Program-made: the position numbers and the translations under genes
Notes under the pieces: model-generated
Database searches by the model: none
The model's input: the letters and a program-made list of their open reading frames with translations, nothing else
Told to the model about the DNA's origin: nothing
Assembly: GCF_000733475.1 (NCBI RefSeq)
Contig: NZ_JPFK01000002.1
Location: 137,501-201,500, forward strand
DNA: 64,000 bases
Reading direction: 5' to 3'
Source: Mangrovimonas yunxiaonensis
GTDB lineage: Bacteria; Bacteroidota; Bacteroidia; Flavobacteriales; Flavobacteriaceae
Part shown: piece by piece, positions 17,984-26,884 of the stretch
Layout of the letters: every line of letters starts with the position of its first letter
Position numbering within the stretch: position 1 is the stretch's first letter

Positions 17984-18937
17984 ATGAAAACTTATACATA
18001 TACCGAAAAAAAAGATACCCGTAGTGGTTTTGGAGCTGGATTAACCGAGCTAGGAAAAACAAACCCTAACGTGGTTGCCCTTTGTGCCGACCTAACAGGG
18101 TCGCTAAAAATGGATGACTTTAAAGCAAACCATCCAGAGCGCTTTTTTCAAGTAGGAATTGCAGAAGCCAACATGATGGGCATGGCGGCCGGATTAACCA
18201 TTGGAGGAAAAATTCCATTTACTGGTACGTTTGCCAATTTTTCTACCGGACGTGTTTACGATCAGATTAGACAATCTATAGCCTATTCTGGAAAGAACGT
18301 AAAAATATGTGCCTCGCATGCTGGTTTAACCTTAGGTGAGGATGGTGCTACACATCAAATTTTAGAAGATCTCGGGTTAATGAAAATGCTACCAGGCATG
18401 ACTGTTATAAACACCTGCGATTACAACCAAACCAAAGCGGCCACCATTGCTATTGCAGCACACCAAGGGCCTGTATACTTACGTTTTGGCAGACCAAAAG
18501 TGCCTGTTTTTACTCCAGAAAACCAAACTTTCGAAATAGGCAAAGCTGTTCACTTAACCGAAGGTTCCGATGTTACTATCGTTGCCACCGGACACTTGGT
18601 TTGGGAAGCCCTAGAAGCCTCTAAAGCATTACATGAAAAAGGTATTTCTGCCGAAGTGATTAACATTCATACCATTAAACCTTTAGATGAGCAAGCCATT
18701 TTAAACTCTGTTGCAAAAACAGGTTGTGTTGTTACTGCCGAAGAACATAACTTTTTGGGAGGATTAGGAGAAAGTGTGGCACGCACACTTACACTGCACC
18801 ATCCAGCACCGCAAGAATTTGTTGCAACCAACGATACCTTTGGCGAATCTGGTACTCCAGCACAGCTTATGGAAAAGTACGGTCTAAACGCCGAAGCAAT
18901 TGTTAATGCTTGTGAAAAAGTTATAAAAAGAAAATAA
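17984..18937 (+). CDS. Transketolase, C-terminal subunit
   Basis: Second half of the split transketolase, 317 residues, with the pyrimidine-binding domain (QVGIAEANMMGMAAGLTI, PFTGTFANFSTGRVYDQIRQS) and the C-terminal domain (GHLVWEALEASKALHEKG, HTIKPLDEQAI). The conserved Glu in VGIAEANM activates ThDP. The own start codon and short spacer show it is made as a separate polypeptide, cotranscribed with the N-terminal subunit. Confidence 0.94.
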   Translation: MKTYTYTEKKDTRSGFGAGLTELGKTNPNVVALCADLTGSLKMDDFKANHPERFFQVGIAEANMMGMAAGLTIGGKIPFTGTFANFSTGRVYDQIRQSIAYSGKNVKICASHAGLTLGEDGATHQILEDLGLMKMLPGMTVINTCDYNQTKAATIAIAAHQGPVYLRFGRPKVPVFTPENQTFEIGKAVHLTEGSDVTIVATGHLVWEALEASKALHEKGISAEVINIHTIKPLDEQAILNSVAKTGCVVTAEEHNFLGGLGESVARTLTLHHPAPQEFVATNDTFGESGTPAQLMEKYGLNAEAIVNACEKVIKRK

Positions 18938-18990
18938 TGTTCGTTAAAAGGCGTTTTTGTTAATACACAGAAACCCAAAAAACGAATATT

Positions 18991-19581
18991 ATGAACAAGA
19001 CATTTTTAACAGCCATTACTTTTTTAGCACTAGCATGCTCCATTAACGCCCAGAACAAACAAGGCTTGGGCCTTAAAGGTGGGGTTAACTACAGTGCTAA
19101 TGGTGAGTACTTTGCATCGATAAATGAAAATGGGCAAAACCCCGATAGAAACATTGGGTATCACTTTGGTATTTTTGGAAAGGTTGGCGAACAATTGTTT
19201 TTAAGACCAGAATTGGTGTATACCAAAACTAAGAGCGATTACGACAACAATTCTTTTCACATGCAAAAGCTAGACGCCCCTATACTTGTTGGTATTAATG
19301 TTTTTAAAATTGCTAATGTGTTTGCAGGGCCTTCTTTTCAATATATATTAGACTCAGATTTTGAAGGCATTAGCATTGACGACATTGAAAACGAGTTTAG
19401 TGTAGGCTTAAACTTTGGTATTGGTTTAAACTTAAACCGCGTTGGCATTGATTTAAGATATGAACGCGGCTTTAGCGACAACGAGGCGACCTTTATAGAC
19501 AATAATCTTGGAAACGGTGCTGTAAGCAGAATAGACACGCGGCCAGATCAACTTATCCTTAGTTTGTCCCTTATTTTATAG
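18991..19581 (+). CDS. Outer-membrane beta-barrel protein (PorT-type)
   Basis: A 196-residue protein with a signal peptide ending near SINAQ. Alternating hydrophobic strands are typical of the eight-stranded PorT/OmpW-like barrels of Bacteroidota: GLGLKGGVNYSANGEYF, YHFGIFGKVGEQLFLRPEL, VGLNFGIGLNLNRVGIDLRY and LILSLSLIL at the end. The final hydrophobic strand ends at the C-terminus as in barrel insertion signals. It lies 53 bases after the transketolase subunit, with a terminator after it. Function unknown. Confidence 0.82.
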   Translation: MNKTFLTAITFLALACSINAQNKQGLGLKGGVNYSANGEYFASINENGQNPDRNIGYHFGIFGKVGEQLFLRPELVYTKTKSDYDNNSFHMQKLDAPILVGINVFKIANVFAGPSFQYILDSDFEGISIDDIENEFSVGLNFGIGLNLNRVGIDLRYERGFSDNEATFIDNNLGNGAVSRIDTRPDQLILSLSLIL

Positions 19582-19584
19582 TAT

Positions 19585-19617
19585 AAAAAAAGCCACTTTC
19601 AAAAAAGTGGCTTTTTT
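19585..19617. terminator. Bidirectional terminator
   Basis: AAAAAAAGCCACTTT pairs with AAAGTGGCTTTTTT over a four-base loop. It serves the barrel gene on the plus strand and the convergent FKBP gene on the minus strand. Confidence 0.9.
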
Positions 19618-19635
19618 ATTTATGCTTTTTGTTTT

Positions 19636-20682
19636 TTATCCTTCTGGTTGTACAGCTATATTCGCGTCGCGATAATCTGGAGTACCATCGTTATCGGTAT
19701 CCCTTAGTATAACTGTATTTATCGTTATTACCCCGTTTAAGGTTTCGCGATCTATTTCATACTCATTCTCTGCTAATTCTGGTTCTAATTCGCCTTGGGT
19801 GGTATCTACCACATAGGTGGCATAATCTACCTCGTCTTTGGTTAAAACGCCATCGCCATCATCATCGGCATCTATAAAATCGGGAATGCCCTCTCCGTCT
19901 GTATCATCGTTATAAACATCGTTATCACCATCAAGATCCTCTAAATATGAAGGAATGTTATCGAAATCGAAATCGGTATGGATAACTCCCATCAAATTAA
20001 TTTTAAAAATCATAGGAGTATAAGGTAAAACCCCAGATGATCCTCTGGCAAAATACCCAATTCCAGAAGGAATAAATATGGCGCCTATACCGTGGTTTTT
20101 ATAAGTAAACGTCCCATCACCATTATCTATATTATCATACCCGCCTTTAAATTCTATTAGGCCATCTCTAAAGCCATAAACCACGCCGGGAACTTCTAAG
20201 CCTATAGAGGTTAAGTTTAAAGAAATAGGTGTAACGGTACTATCAAACACATTATAGTCCTCTATCACAAAACCTTCGTAAGTTAAAAAGGCCTCGTCTA
20301 TTTTGTGTAAGCTGTCCCCCAAGCCTTCTCTAAGCTGCAGGTAATACAGTTTGTACTCTATATCGTCGTATTCTACTAGCTTGCTTTTAAGATATACCGA
20401 TTCGCTTATAGGTGTTTTATCGCTATTATCCCCTTCAATAAGCCCAAAAGTTAATTGGAACCCATCGTTGGCTGGCCCATAAGGGTCATTAAAATCAAAC
20501 TCATCGTAGTTAAAGAAATGTGTTGAAAGAAACGTTTCAATCTCGGCGATATCTTCGGCATAAACCTCTGCACGGTCTCTAGGTGGTGCGGCTACAACAT
20601 CGTTATTATCGTCATCATTGGTACACGAAATAAATACCCCAAGGACGGCCAAAGCCATCAAGGTTAAATTTCTTAATTTCAT
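19636..20682 (-). CDS. FKBP-type peptidyl-prolyl isomerase lipoprotein with calcium-type repeats (GldI-like)
   Basis: Lipoprotein (lipobox ending ISC near residue 20, followed by an acidic linker) with an FKBP-like domain at about residues 110-235; GIGAIFIPSGIGYFARGS is the recognisable end of that fold. After it comes an Asp-rich stretch of thrombospondin-3/calcium-binding type (DGDNDVYNDDTDGEGIPDF, DADDDGDGVLTKDE and DTDNDGTPDYRD). This resembles GldI-family lipoproteins of gliding flavobacteria, but the catalytic FKBP pocket is diverged. The frame reaches 20706; ATG 20680-20682 (MKLRNLTLM) gives the normal signal peptide. Confidence 0.85.
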   Translation of the reverse strand: MKLRNLTLMALAVLGVFISCTNDDDNNDVVAAPPRDRAEVYAEDIAEIETFLSTHFFNYDEFDFNDPYGPANDGFQLTFGLIEGDNSDKTPISESVYLKSKLVEYDDIEYKLYYLQLREGLGDSLHKIDEAFLTYEGFVIEDYNVFDSTVTPISLNLTSIGLEVPGVVYGFRDGLIEFKGGYDNIDNGDGTFTYKNHGIGAIFIPSGIGYFARGSSGVLPYTPMIFKINLMGVIHTDFDFDNIPSYLEDLDGDNDVYNDDTDGEGIPDFIDADDDGDGVLTKDEVDYATYVVDTTQGELEPELAENEYEIDRETLNGVITINTVILRDTDNDGTPDYRDANIAVQPEG

Positions 20683-20721
20683 AATTGCATTATTTTTAAC
20701 GCGCAAGATACAATATTATAA

Positions 20722-20729
20722 TATTTTTG
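20722..20729 (+). promoter_or_regulatory. -7 promoter element of S4-domain gene
   Basis: TATTTTTG matches TAnnTTTG and lies about 32 bases before the ATG at 20761. Confidence 0.6.
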
Positions 20730-20760
20730 CATAATAACCTTAATGTAAGTTTGTGTTAAT

Positions 20761-21135
20761 ATGCGAATAGATAAGTTTCTTTGGTGCGTTAGATATTATA
20801 AAACCAGAAGCCAAGCCACCGTTGCTTGCAAAAAGGGTCATGTTAAGATTAATGGCGACGCCATAAAGCCTAGTAGGGAAATTTACCCTACAGATACTAT
20901 TGAAGTTAGAAAAAACCAAATTACCTACAAGCTTACCGTTAACGATATTCCTCCTAACCGAGTTGGAGCCAAACTTGTTGATATTTACAGAACCGACAAA
21001 ACGCCAAAATCTGAGTTTGAAGCCCAAGATTTACTTAAATACGCTAAGGATTATTACAGAAAAAAAGGCACCGGCAGACCTACCAAAAAAGACCGTAGGG
21101 ATATTGATGAATTTTACGATGAAAACGATGATTAA
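20761..21135 (+). CDS. S4-domain RNA-binding protein (Hsp15/HslR-like)
   Basis: A 124-residue protein whose first 60 residues are an S4 domain (MRIDKFLWCVRYYKTRSQA, then KKGHVKINGDAIKPSREI). Hsp15 rescues stalled 50S-nascent chain complexes in E. coli. The C-terminal part is charged, with GRPTKKDRRDIDEF as in Hsp15 relatives. It has its own promoter and is followed closely by the PRTase gene. Confidence 0.88.
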   Translation: MRIDKFLWCVRYYKTRSQATVACKKGHVKINGDAIKPSREIYPTDTIEVRKNQITYKLTVNDIPPNRVGAKLVDIYRTDKTPKSEFEAQDLLKYAKDYYRKKGTGRPTKKDRRDIDEFYDENDD

Positions 21136-21149
21136 CCATTTTCAATGCC

Positions 21150-21157
21150 TATCTTTG
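21150..21157 (+). promoter_or_regulatory. -7 promoter element of PRTase gene
   Basis: TATCTTTG matches the Bacteroidota -7 consensus and lies 18 bases before the ATG at 21176. Confidence 0.65.
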
Positions 21158-21175
21158 AATCATTAACTTCCAGCT

Positions 21176-21679
21176 ATGAGTACAAGCAGCAACACCATTT
21201 TAGACCACAAGGAGATAACCCATAAAATTAGACGTATTGCCTATCAAATTTACGAAAGCAATGTTGATGAAACGGAGATTATCCTTGCCGGTATAGAGAG
21301 CAATGGTTACCTACTTGCCAAAAAGTTAAAAGCAGATTTAAGCAAAATTTCCGATTTAGAGATTAAGCTCTGTAAGGTTATTATCGACAAGAAACATCCG
21401 CTAAACGAAATAACCGTATCGCTAAAGGAAAGCGAATACACCAACAAATCTATTGTACTGGTTGATGATGTGCTTAATTCGGGGAGTACGCTTATTTATG
21501 GTGTAAAACACTTTTTAAACGTGCCTATTAAGCAGTTTAAAACAGCCGTTCTAGTTAACCGAAACCACAAAAAATACCCTGTTAAAGCCGATTTTAAAGG
21601 TATTTCGCTATCAACTTCCCTAAAAGAACATGTAGAGGTACTGCTAACAGGAAAAGCATTTAAGGCCTATTTAAAATAG
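21176..21679 (+). CDS. Phosphoribosyltransferase-family protein (PyrR-like)
   Basis: Type I PRTase fold, 167 residues. The PRPP-binding motif is SIVLVDDVLNSGSTL (about residues 93-107), with the flexible-loop region KDSEYTNK-like just before it. It resembles PyrR and hypoxanthine-type PRTases but lacks enough identity to name a substrate. The 3' end overlaps the convergent aroK gene by 9 bases. Confidence 0.85.
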   Translation: MSTSSNTILDHKEITHKIRRIAYQIYESNVDETEIILAGIESNGYLLAKKLKADLSKISDLEIKLCKVIIDKKHPLNEITVSLKESEYTNKSIVLVDDVLNSGSTLIYGVKHFLNVPIKQFKTAVLVNRNHKKYPVKADFKGISLSTSLKEHVEVLLTGKAFKAYLK

Positions 21680-22189
21680 CTTTAAAACCAAACGTTCCAT
21701 TATTTGCTCGATCTCTAGGTCATCTACAGCAATTGCAACATCACTTAAACTATAATAATTTGCCCGCTCAAAAAGGTGTTTCGCTATAAATTCTTCCAGC
21801 TCTGCTCTTGTTTTTAAATGGGCGATTAAGGGTCTTGTGCTTTGCGCTTCGGCAAGCCGTGCTGCCAACGTTTTTATCGAAGCTTTTAGGTAAATACTTT
21901 TAGCATTTTCACACGCCTTAATCAAGGCCATATTATTACCATAACAAGGTGTTCCTCCTCCCAAAGCAACAACACTGTTGTTTAAGTCCAAAACAGCCTT
22001 TAAATGCTTGCTTTCTGCTTTTCTAAAATAAAGTTCTCCTTTTTCTGCAAAAATGGTTTCAACAGTTAATCCTTCCTGTTGTTCTATATACCTGTCTAAA
22101 TCTATAAAACCAAAACCTAGAACCTTGGCCAACTGCTTTCCAATGGTCGATTTGCCCGACCCCATATATCCTATTAAAAAAATATTCAC
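21671..22189 (-). CDS. aroK: Shikimate kinase
   Basis: Phosphorylates shikimate at O3 in chorismate synthesis. The 172-residue protein carries Walker A GYMGSGKSTIGKQLA at residues 7-21, the shikimate-binding DLDRYIEQQ and the GGGTPCY loop (canonical GGG), plus an R-rich lid STRPLIAHL. It converges on the PRTase gene with a 9-base overlap of the two stop regions. Confidence 0.95.
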   Translation of the reverse strand: MNIFLIGYMGSGKSTIGKQLAKVLGFGFIDLDRYIEQQEGLTVETIFAEKGELYFRKAESKHLKAVLDLNNSVVALGGGTPCYGNNMALIKACENAKSIYLKASIKTLAARLAEAQSTRPLIAHLKTRAELEEFIAKHLFERANYYSLSDVAIAVDDLEIEQIMERLVLKLF

Positions 22190-22260
22190 TGCTACAAAAC
22201 TGATTATTAAAATACTATATTATTGTTTGACAAAAAAACGAAAAAATATCTAAAAAAGGG

Positions 22261-22291
22261 TTTGGAATATTAATTAAAGGTTTTATATTTG
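22261..22291 (+). promoter_or_regulatory. Promoter of tRNA-Lys
   Basis: TTTG at 22261-22264 and TATATTTG at 22284-22291 are separated by 19 bases. Both match the Bacteroidota -33/-7 consensus, and the tRNA begins about 26 bases further on. Confidence 0.85.
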
Positions 22292-22316
22292 CACCCTCAT
22301 TACGAGAAACACCAAA

Positions 22317-22389
22317 GACTTGGTAGCTCAGTTGGTAGAGCATCTCCCTTTTAAGGAGAGGGTCCTGGGTTCGAGCCCCAGCCAAGTCA
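22317..22389 (+). tRNA. tRNA-Lys (TTT)
   Basis: Full cloverleaf: acceptor GACTTGG/CCAAGTC, D arm GCTC...GAGC, anticodon stem TCTCC/GGAGA around loop CTTTTAA with anticodon TTT at 22350-22352, T arm CTGGG-TTCGAGC-CCCAG, discriminator A. The CCA tail is not encoded. Confidence 0.98.
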
Positions 22390-22390
22390 C

Positions 22391-22423
22391 AAAAAAAGTT
22401 AAGCAAATTGCTTAACTTTTTTT
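22391..22423 (+). terminator. Terminator between tRNA-Lys and tRNA-Leu
   Basis: AAAAAAAGTTAAGCAA pairs with TTGCTTAACTTTTTTT around a very short loop. It follows tRNA-Lys directly and suggests the two tRNAs have separate transcripts or partial read-through. Confidence 0.85.
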
Positions 22424-22441
22424 ATTTTTGAACACTTTCAA

Positions 22442-22529
22442 GCGCACGTGGCGGAATTGGTAGACGCGTTAGGTTGAGGGCCTAATGACCGCTTAGGTCG
22501 TGGAAGTTCGAGTCTTCTCGTGCGCACCA
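22442..22529 (+). tRNA. tRNA-Leu (GAG)
   Basis: Acceptor GCGCACG/CGTGCGC, D arm with GGAATTGGTAGACGC, anticodon stem TTAGG/CCTAA with loop TTGAGGG (anticodon GAG), a long class II variable arm (TGACCGCTTAGGTCGT) and T arm GGAAG-TTCGAGT-CTTCT. CCA is encoded (22527-22529), unlike the neighbouring tRNA-Lys. Confidence 0.97.
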
Positions 22530-22567
22530 AATAGACTTTATAAAACTTTATAAAGTCTATTTTTATT
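22528..22567 (+). terminator. Terminator after tRNA-Leu
   Basis: A 15-bp perfect stem AAATAGACTTTATAA / TTATAAAGTCTATTT with an AACT loop, followed by T residues. Confidence 0.88.
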
Positions 22568-22596
22568 TTACAGCCCTCCCATTTTACAGCCTTCCA
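22565..22596 (+). repeat. Short tandem duplication (2 x 16 bp)
   Basis: ATTTTACAGCCCTCCC is followed at once by ATTTTACAGCCTTCCA; 14 of 16 positions agree. It lies in the spacer between tRNA-Leu and the lipoprotein gene and has no obvious function. Confidence 0.7.
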
Positions 22597-22682
22597 AATG
22601 CCTACGCTATTTTCAAAAGCATTTAATATTCAGCTTTTTACCCCTATATTTAAATAGCGATAACCACCAAAACACGACTATT

Positions 22683-23642
22683 ATGCATCATGTTATCTTA
22701 CCAAAAAAGACATATTATATTATTTTGTTTGTTCTTATTGCTCTATTTAGCTGCAATACCAATAAAAAAGAAAGTAAGTCAAATGGCGATACAGCTCCTG
22801 TTAAAGAAAAAGAAGCGATTGTTGAAGTAACAACCCATGTTATGGATTTTCAAATGCCATCGCAGCTTAAATCGGGTTGGACAACCTTTAAATACCATAA
22901 CAAGTCTGAAGAAACCCACTTTTTTATCTTCGAAAAAATGCCCGAAGGCATTACCCTAGAAAATTACAACAACGAGTTAGTCCCGCCTTTTAAAGCCGCT
23001 TTTTCGCATTTAATAAATAATGAAGTTGAAAAGGCCATGAAAGAACTAAAAAAGACTCCCGCCTGGTGGAGCGACGTAAAAATGAGTGGTGGCGTTGGTT
23101 TACTATCTCCAAAAAGTTCGGCCCAAACAACTATTTACTTGCAGCCGGGCACCTATGTGATAGAATGCTATGTTAGAATGCCAGACGGAATGCCACATAC
23201 CTTTCACGGAATGCTAAAAGAAATTACAGTAACCGCTGATAAGAATACAAATCCAGAACTTTTAGCCGATTACAAGATTGCTATTTCTAGCGAAACCGGG
23301 ATTAGCTCCCCAGATTCTATTAAAACAGGGCAACACCGATTTGCAGTACATTATAAAGACCAAAAACAATACGAAACCATGTTAGGCCATGATGTTAATT
23401 TGGTAAAATTAGACCACCTTTCGCTTTTAGATACCTTAAGCCATTGGGTGAATACCACAAACATTAAAGCATTTAGATCTCCAGCACCTAAAGGCTTAAC
23501 CTTTTTAGGAGGTGTAGAAGATATGGAAGCTGGCGAAACCGGTTATTTTATGTCTGAACTCGACAAGGGCAACTATGTGTTAATCTCAGAAATCCCCAAG
23601 GCCATAGAAAGAAACATGTTTAAAGTATTTAAGGTCTATTAA
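22683..23642 (+). CDS. Lipoprotein of unknown function, possible cupredoxin-like fold
   Basis: A 319-residue protein with a signal peptide ending LIALFSC (lipobox Cys near residue 24) and a Lys/Asp-rich linker. The middle (about residues 55-185) has the rhythm of a cupredoxin-like sandwich, PGTYVIECYVRMPDGMPHTFHGML. No complete type 1 copper site can be claimed. The C-terminal half with FRSPAPKGLTFLGGVEDMEAG is not recognised. It is monocistronic, between the tRNAs and a convergent thioredoxin-like gene. Confidence 0.75.
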   Translation: MHHVILPKKTYYIILFVLIALFSCNTNKKESKSNGDTAPVKEKEAIVEVTTHVMDFQMPSQLKSGWTTFKYHNKSEETHFFIFEKMPEGITLENYNNELVPPFKAAFSHLINNEVEKAMKELKKTPAWWSDVKMSGGVGLLSPKSSAQTTIYLQPGTYVIECYVRMPDGMPHTFHGMLKEITVTADKNTNPELLADYKIAISSETGISSPDSIKTGQHRFAVHYKDQKQYETMLGHDVNLVKLDHLSLLDTLSHWVNTTNIKAFRSPAPKGLTFLGGVEDMEAGETGYFMSELDKGNYVLISEIPKAIERNMFKVFKVY

Positions 23643-23675
23643 GGCAGCTTTATTTTAAGCCATTGAATTAGCAGG

Positions 23676-24254
23676 CTACATTTTGGTCTCAACCAAAGTA
23701 GTTATTATCTGCTTTATCGCCTTACTGTTCCAATTGGCCGCTCCGGTTTTATCCAGCACAATCGTTCCAGATTTATCAACAATAAATGTTCTGGGTATGG
23801 TGTTCACATCAAATGCTTCGGGATATGCTGTAACCGGTCTAAACACTTCAAATTGGTAGCCGTTTTTTTTCTTAAACCGCTGTGTTTTTTGTGGGGCATC
23901 GTTTGTCACATAAAGCAACACAACATCCTTATGGTCTTTATACTCTAAATAAAGGTTGTCTAAACTTGGCATTTCGGCAATGCAGGGCGGGCACCAAGTA
24001 GCCCAAAAATTAATGACTACAACTTTCCCTTTAGCTGCTTCAAAATTAAAACCCTTCCCGTTTTCGTCTATCAAACTCCAGTTATAGTCCGAAAGCTGCT
24101 TTTGCTCATCCTTATCAAGGGTTGAAGGCGTGCTAATGGCAGACAATCCCTTATGAAGCATTATCTGGATGGGTTGCCTGGTTTGCGGTATAATCAATAG
24201 CGCAATTACAACAACATAGACAATATTTGAAGGTTTTAAGAATTTCGATTTCAT
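23676..24254 (-). CDS. TlpA/ResA-like membrane-anchored thioredoxin
   Basis: A 192-residue protein with an N-terminal membrane anchor and a thioredoxin domain facing the periplasm. The active site WATWCPPC has the two redox Cys, and the cis-Pro region reads TIPRTFIVDKSG. This family reduces disulfides in cytochrome c maturation or secreted proteins. The role is inferred from the fold only. It converges on the lipoprotein gene and is transcribed on its own. Confidence 0.9.
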   Translation of the reverse strand: MKSKFLKPSNIVYVVVIALLIIPQTRQPIQIMLHKGLSAISTPSTLDKDEQKQLSDYNWSLIDENGKGFNFEAAKGKVVVINFWATWCPPCIAEMPSLDNLYLEYKDHKDVVLLYVTNDAPQKTQRFKKKNGYQFEVFRPVTAYPEAFDVNTIPRTFIVDKSGTIVLDKTGAANWNSKAIKQIITTLVETKM

Positions 24255-24310
24255 TAATTCAGTTATTTAAATAAGGTTGTTTTAGAAGTCGAAAATCCTC
24301 CAACTCCTTA

Positions 24311-24342
24311 CAAAAAAAAGCCCCGAAGAAAACTTCGAGGCC
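24311..24342 (-). terminator. Terminator after aconitase gene
   Basis: On the minus strand GCCTCGAAG / CTTCGGGGC around a TTTT loop is followed by a run of T, 25 bases after the aconitase stop codon. Confidence 0.85.
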
Positions 24343-24366
24343 AATTTTTATGGTTTTTAAAACCAA

Positions 24367-26631
24367 TTACGCATTTTGAGCAGCAATAAGATTTAATGCA
24401 GAACCCGCATTAAACCACTCTATTTGTGCATTGTTATATGTGTGGTTTACTTGTATTGTGTCTTTGCTACCATCGGCATGCACCAATTCTATGGTTAATG
24501 GTTTTTCTGGTGCAAATGCATTCAAATCCAAAAAGTTAAAGGTATCGTCCTCCTGAATTAAGTCGTAATCATTTTCATTGGCAAATGTTAAGGCCAGCAT
24601 CCCTTGTTTTTTAAGGTTGGTTTCATGAATACGGGCAAACGACTTCACGATAACTGCAGCAACGCCCAAATGTCTAGGCTCCATTGCGGCATGCTCTCTA
24701 GAAGACCCTTCACCGTAGTTATGATCTCCTACCACAACCGTTTTTATGCCTTTAGCTTTGTATTCGCGTTGGGTATCTGGAACACCAGCGTATTCGCCTG
24801 TTAATTGGCTTTTAACAAAGTTTGTTTTTTGGTTGTAGGCATTTACCGCTCCAATTAAGCAGTTGTTAGAAATGTTATCTAAATGCCCACGGAAACGCAA
24901 CCAAGGCCCTGCCATAGAAATGTGGTCTGTAGTACATTTTCCAAAGGCCTTAATTAACAATTTGGCTCCTGTTATGTCGTTGCCAATAGGTTTAAATGGC
25001 GTTAAAAGCTCTAGGCGCTCAGAGTTTGGATTAACAACAACCTCTACACCACTACCATCGGCAACTGGCTGTACATAGCCATTTTCCTTTACCTCAAAAC
25101 CTTTTGGTGGCAATTCCCATCCTGTTGGCTCATCTAACATAACTTCTTCGCCATCTTCATTGATAAGCTTATCTGTTATTGGGTTAAAATCCAATCGGCC
25201 GGCAATAGCGATAGCTGCTGTCATTTCTGGAGAAGCTACAAAGGCGTGGGTATTAGGGTTACCATCGGCACGTTTGGCGAAATTACGGTTAAACGAGTGT
25301 ACAATACTGTTTTTAGGCGCATTTTTAGGATCTTCGTAACGTGCCCATTGCCCAATACACGGACCACAAGCATTAGTAAAGATTTTTGCATCTAATTTCT
25401 CGAACACTTCTAAAATACCATCACGATCGGCAGTATAGCGCACTTGTTCCGAACCTGGGTTAATTCCAAATTCGGCTTTGGTTTTTAATTTTTTATCTAA
25501 GGCTTGTTGCGCGATAGATGAGGCTCTAGATAAATCTTCGTAAGACGAGTTGGTACAAGATCCTATTAAGCCCCACTCTACTGCCAATGGCCAATCGTTA
25601 GCCTTAGCTTTATCTGTCATGGTTCCAACCTCGGTTGCTAAATCTGGCGTAAAAGGGCCGTTTAAGTGTGGCATTAAGGTTGAAAGGTCTATTTCGATAA
25701 CCTGATCGAAATATTGCTCTGGATTGTCGTACACTTCGGCATCTGCCGTTAAGTAGTCTTTAACGTTATTTGCTGCATCGGCTACATCTTCTCTGTCTGT
25801 AGCACGCAGGTAGCGCTCCATAGACTCATCGTATCCAAACGTAGACGTGGTTGCCCCAATTTCTGCTCCCATATTACAGATGGTTCCTTTACCGGTGCAA
25901 GAAAGCGACTTGGCTCCCGGGCCAAAATATTCTACAATAGCGCCTGTACCTCCCTTAACGGTAAGGATTTCGGCAACTTTTAAAATCACATCTTTTGGCG
26001 CTGTCCAACCAGATATTTTTCCGGTTAACTTAACACCAATTAATTTAGGGAATTTAAGCTCCCAAGCCATGCCTGCCATAACATCTACAGCATCGGCACC
26101 GCCTACACCTATGGCAACCATACCTAAACCACCGGCGTTTACCGTATGCGAATCGGTTCCGATCATCATACCACCTGGAAAAGCGTAATTTTCTAATACC
26201 ACTTGGTGGATAATTCCCGCTCCTGGCTCCCAGAAACCTATGCCGTACTTATTTGATACAGATGCTAAAAAGTTAAACACCTCACTACTGGTTTCATTGG
26301 CGCGTTTTAAATCGGCCGCTGCTCCTTGTTTGGCTTGGATTAAGTGATCGCAGTGAACCGTGGTAGGAACGGCTACTTTGGGCTTTCCAGCTTGCATAAA
26401 CTGCAATAGCGCCATTTGTGCCGTAGCATCTTGGCAAGCAATGCGATCTGGTGCAAAGTCTACATAATCTTTGCCACGTACAAATGCTTTACTCGGTGTG
26501 CCATCCCAAAGGTGCGAATACAAAATCTTTTCTGAAAGTGTTAATGGCTTACCCACAACCTCACGCGCTTTGTCTACACGTTCGGCCATATTGGCGTAAA
26601 CCTCTTTTATCATGTCAATATCAAATGCCAT
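24367..26631 (-). CDS. Aconitate hydratase (mitochondrial-type)
   Basis: TCA-cycle [4Fe-4S] enzyme interconverting citrate and isocitrate. The 754-residue protein resembles mitochondrial aconitase rather than E. coli AcnB. The three cluster cysteines appear in [14 protein letters not shown] and [10 protein letters not shown]. Substrate regions [25 protein letters not shown] and [19 protein letters not shown] are intact. The frame extends to 26706, but a perfect -7 element TAATTTTG at 26665-26672 excludes the longer start, so ATG 26629-26631 ([10 protein letters not shown]) is used. Confidence 0.96.
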   Translation of the reverse strand: MAFDIDMIKEVYANMAERVDKAREVVGKPLTLSEKILYSHLWDGTPSKAFVRGKDYVDFAPDRIACQDATAQMALLQFMQAGKPKVAVPTTVHCDHLIQAKQGAAADLKRANETSSEVFNFLASVSNKYGIGFWEPGAGIIHQVVLENYAFPGGMMIGTDSHTVNAGGLGMVAIGVGGADAVDVMAGMAWELKFPKLIGVKLTGKISGWTAPKDVILKVAEILTVKGGTGAIVEYFGPGAKSLSCTGKGTICNMGAEIGATTSTFGYDESMERYLRATDREDVADAANNVKDYLTADAEVYDNPEQYFDQVIEIDLSTLMPHLNGPFTPDLATEVGTMTDKAKANDWPLAVEWGLIGSCTNSSYEDLSRASSIAQQALDKKLKTKAEFGINPGSEQVRYTADRDGILEVFEKLDAKIFTNACGPCIGQWARYEDPKNAPKNSIVHSFNRNFAKRADGNPNTHAFVASPEMTAAIAIAGRLDFNPITDKLINEDGEEVMLDEPTGWELPPKGFEVKENGYVQPVADGSGVEVVVNPNSERLELLTPFKPIGNDITGAKLLIKAFGKCTTDHISMAGPWLRFRGHLDNISNNCLIGAVNAYNQKTNFVKSQLTGEYAGVPDTQREYKAKGIKTVVVGDHNYGEGSSREHAAMEPRHLGVAAVIVKSFARIHETNLKKQGMLALTFANENDYDLIQEDDTFNFLDLNAFAPEKPLTIELVHADGSKDTIQVNHTYNNAQIEWFNAGSALNLIAAQNA

Positions 26632-26664
26632 ATCTCTATTTTTGGTTTTTTTAAGTAAGTCTCG

Positions 26665-26672
26665 CAAAATTA
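26665..26672 (-). promoter_or_regulatory. -7 promoter element of aconitase gene
   Basis: TAATTTTG on the minus strand, 34 bases before the chosen ATG, matches TAnnTTTG and lies inside the upstream in-frame extension. Confidence 0.7.
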
Positions 26673-26884
26673 CAAATTTTGCTTCGGTTTTAAAAATATG
26701 TAACAAAAGTTTAAAATAGATGAAAATAGTTTAACATTACTATATTTTTAGCACCAAAAACAAGGGTTTTGATAAAAAAAAATGCAACAATTTAATAATT
26801 CAACAATTAAATGCTATTTAAATTGAATCTGCATTATAATTTTCTTGTCAAAAACCGATTAAATCTTCTATCGAATCTGTTAGA

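Noticed and set aside
17116-18937. Transketolase as a frameshifted gene
   Set aside because: The two halves have separate starts and stops with a 22-base spacer and complete domains; split transketolases are normal in this phylum.
22215-22406. Open frame of 63 codons on the minus strand
   Set aside because: It runs antisense across tRNA-Lys; the peptide (DLAGARTQDPLLKREM) is the well-known spurious translation of tRNA genes.
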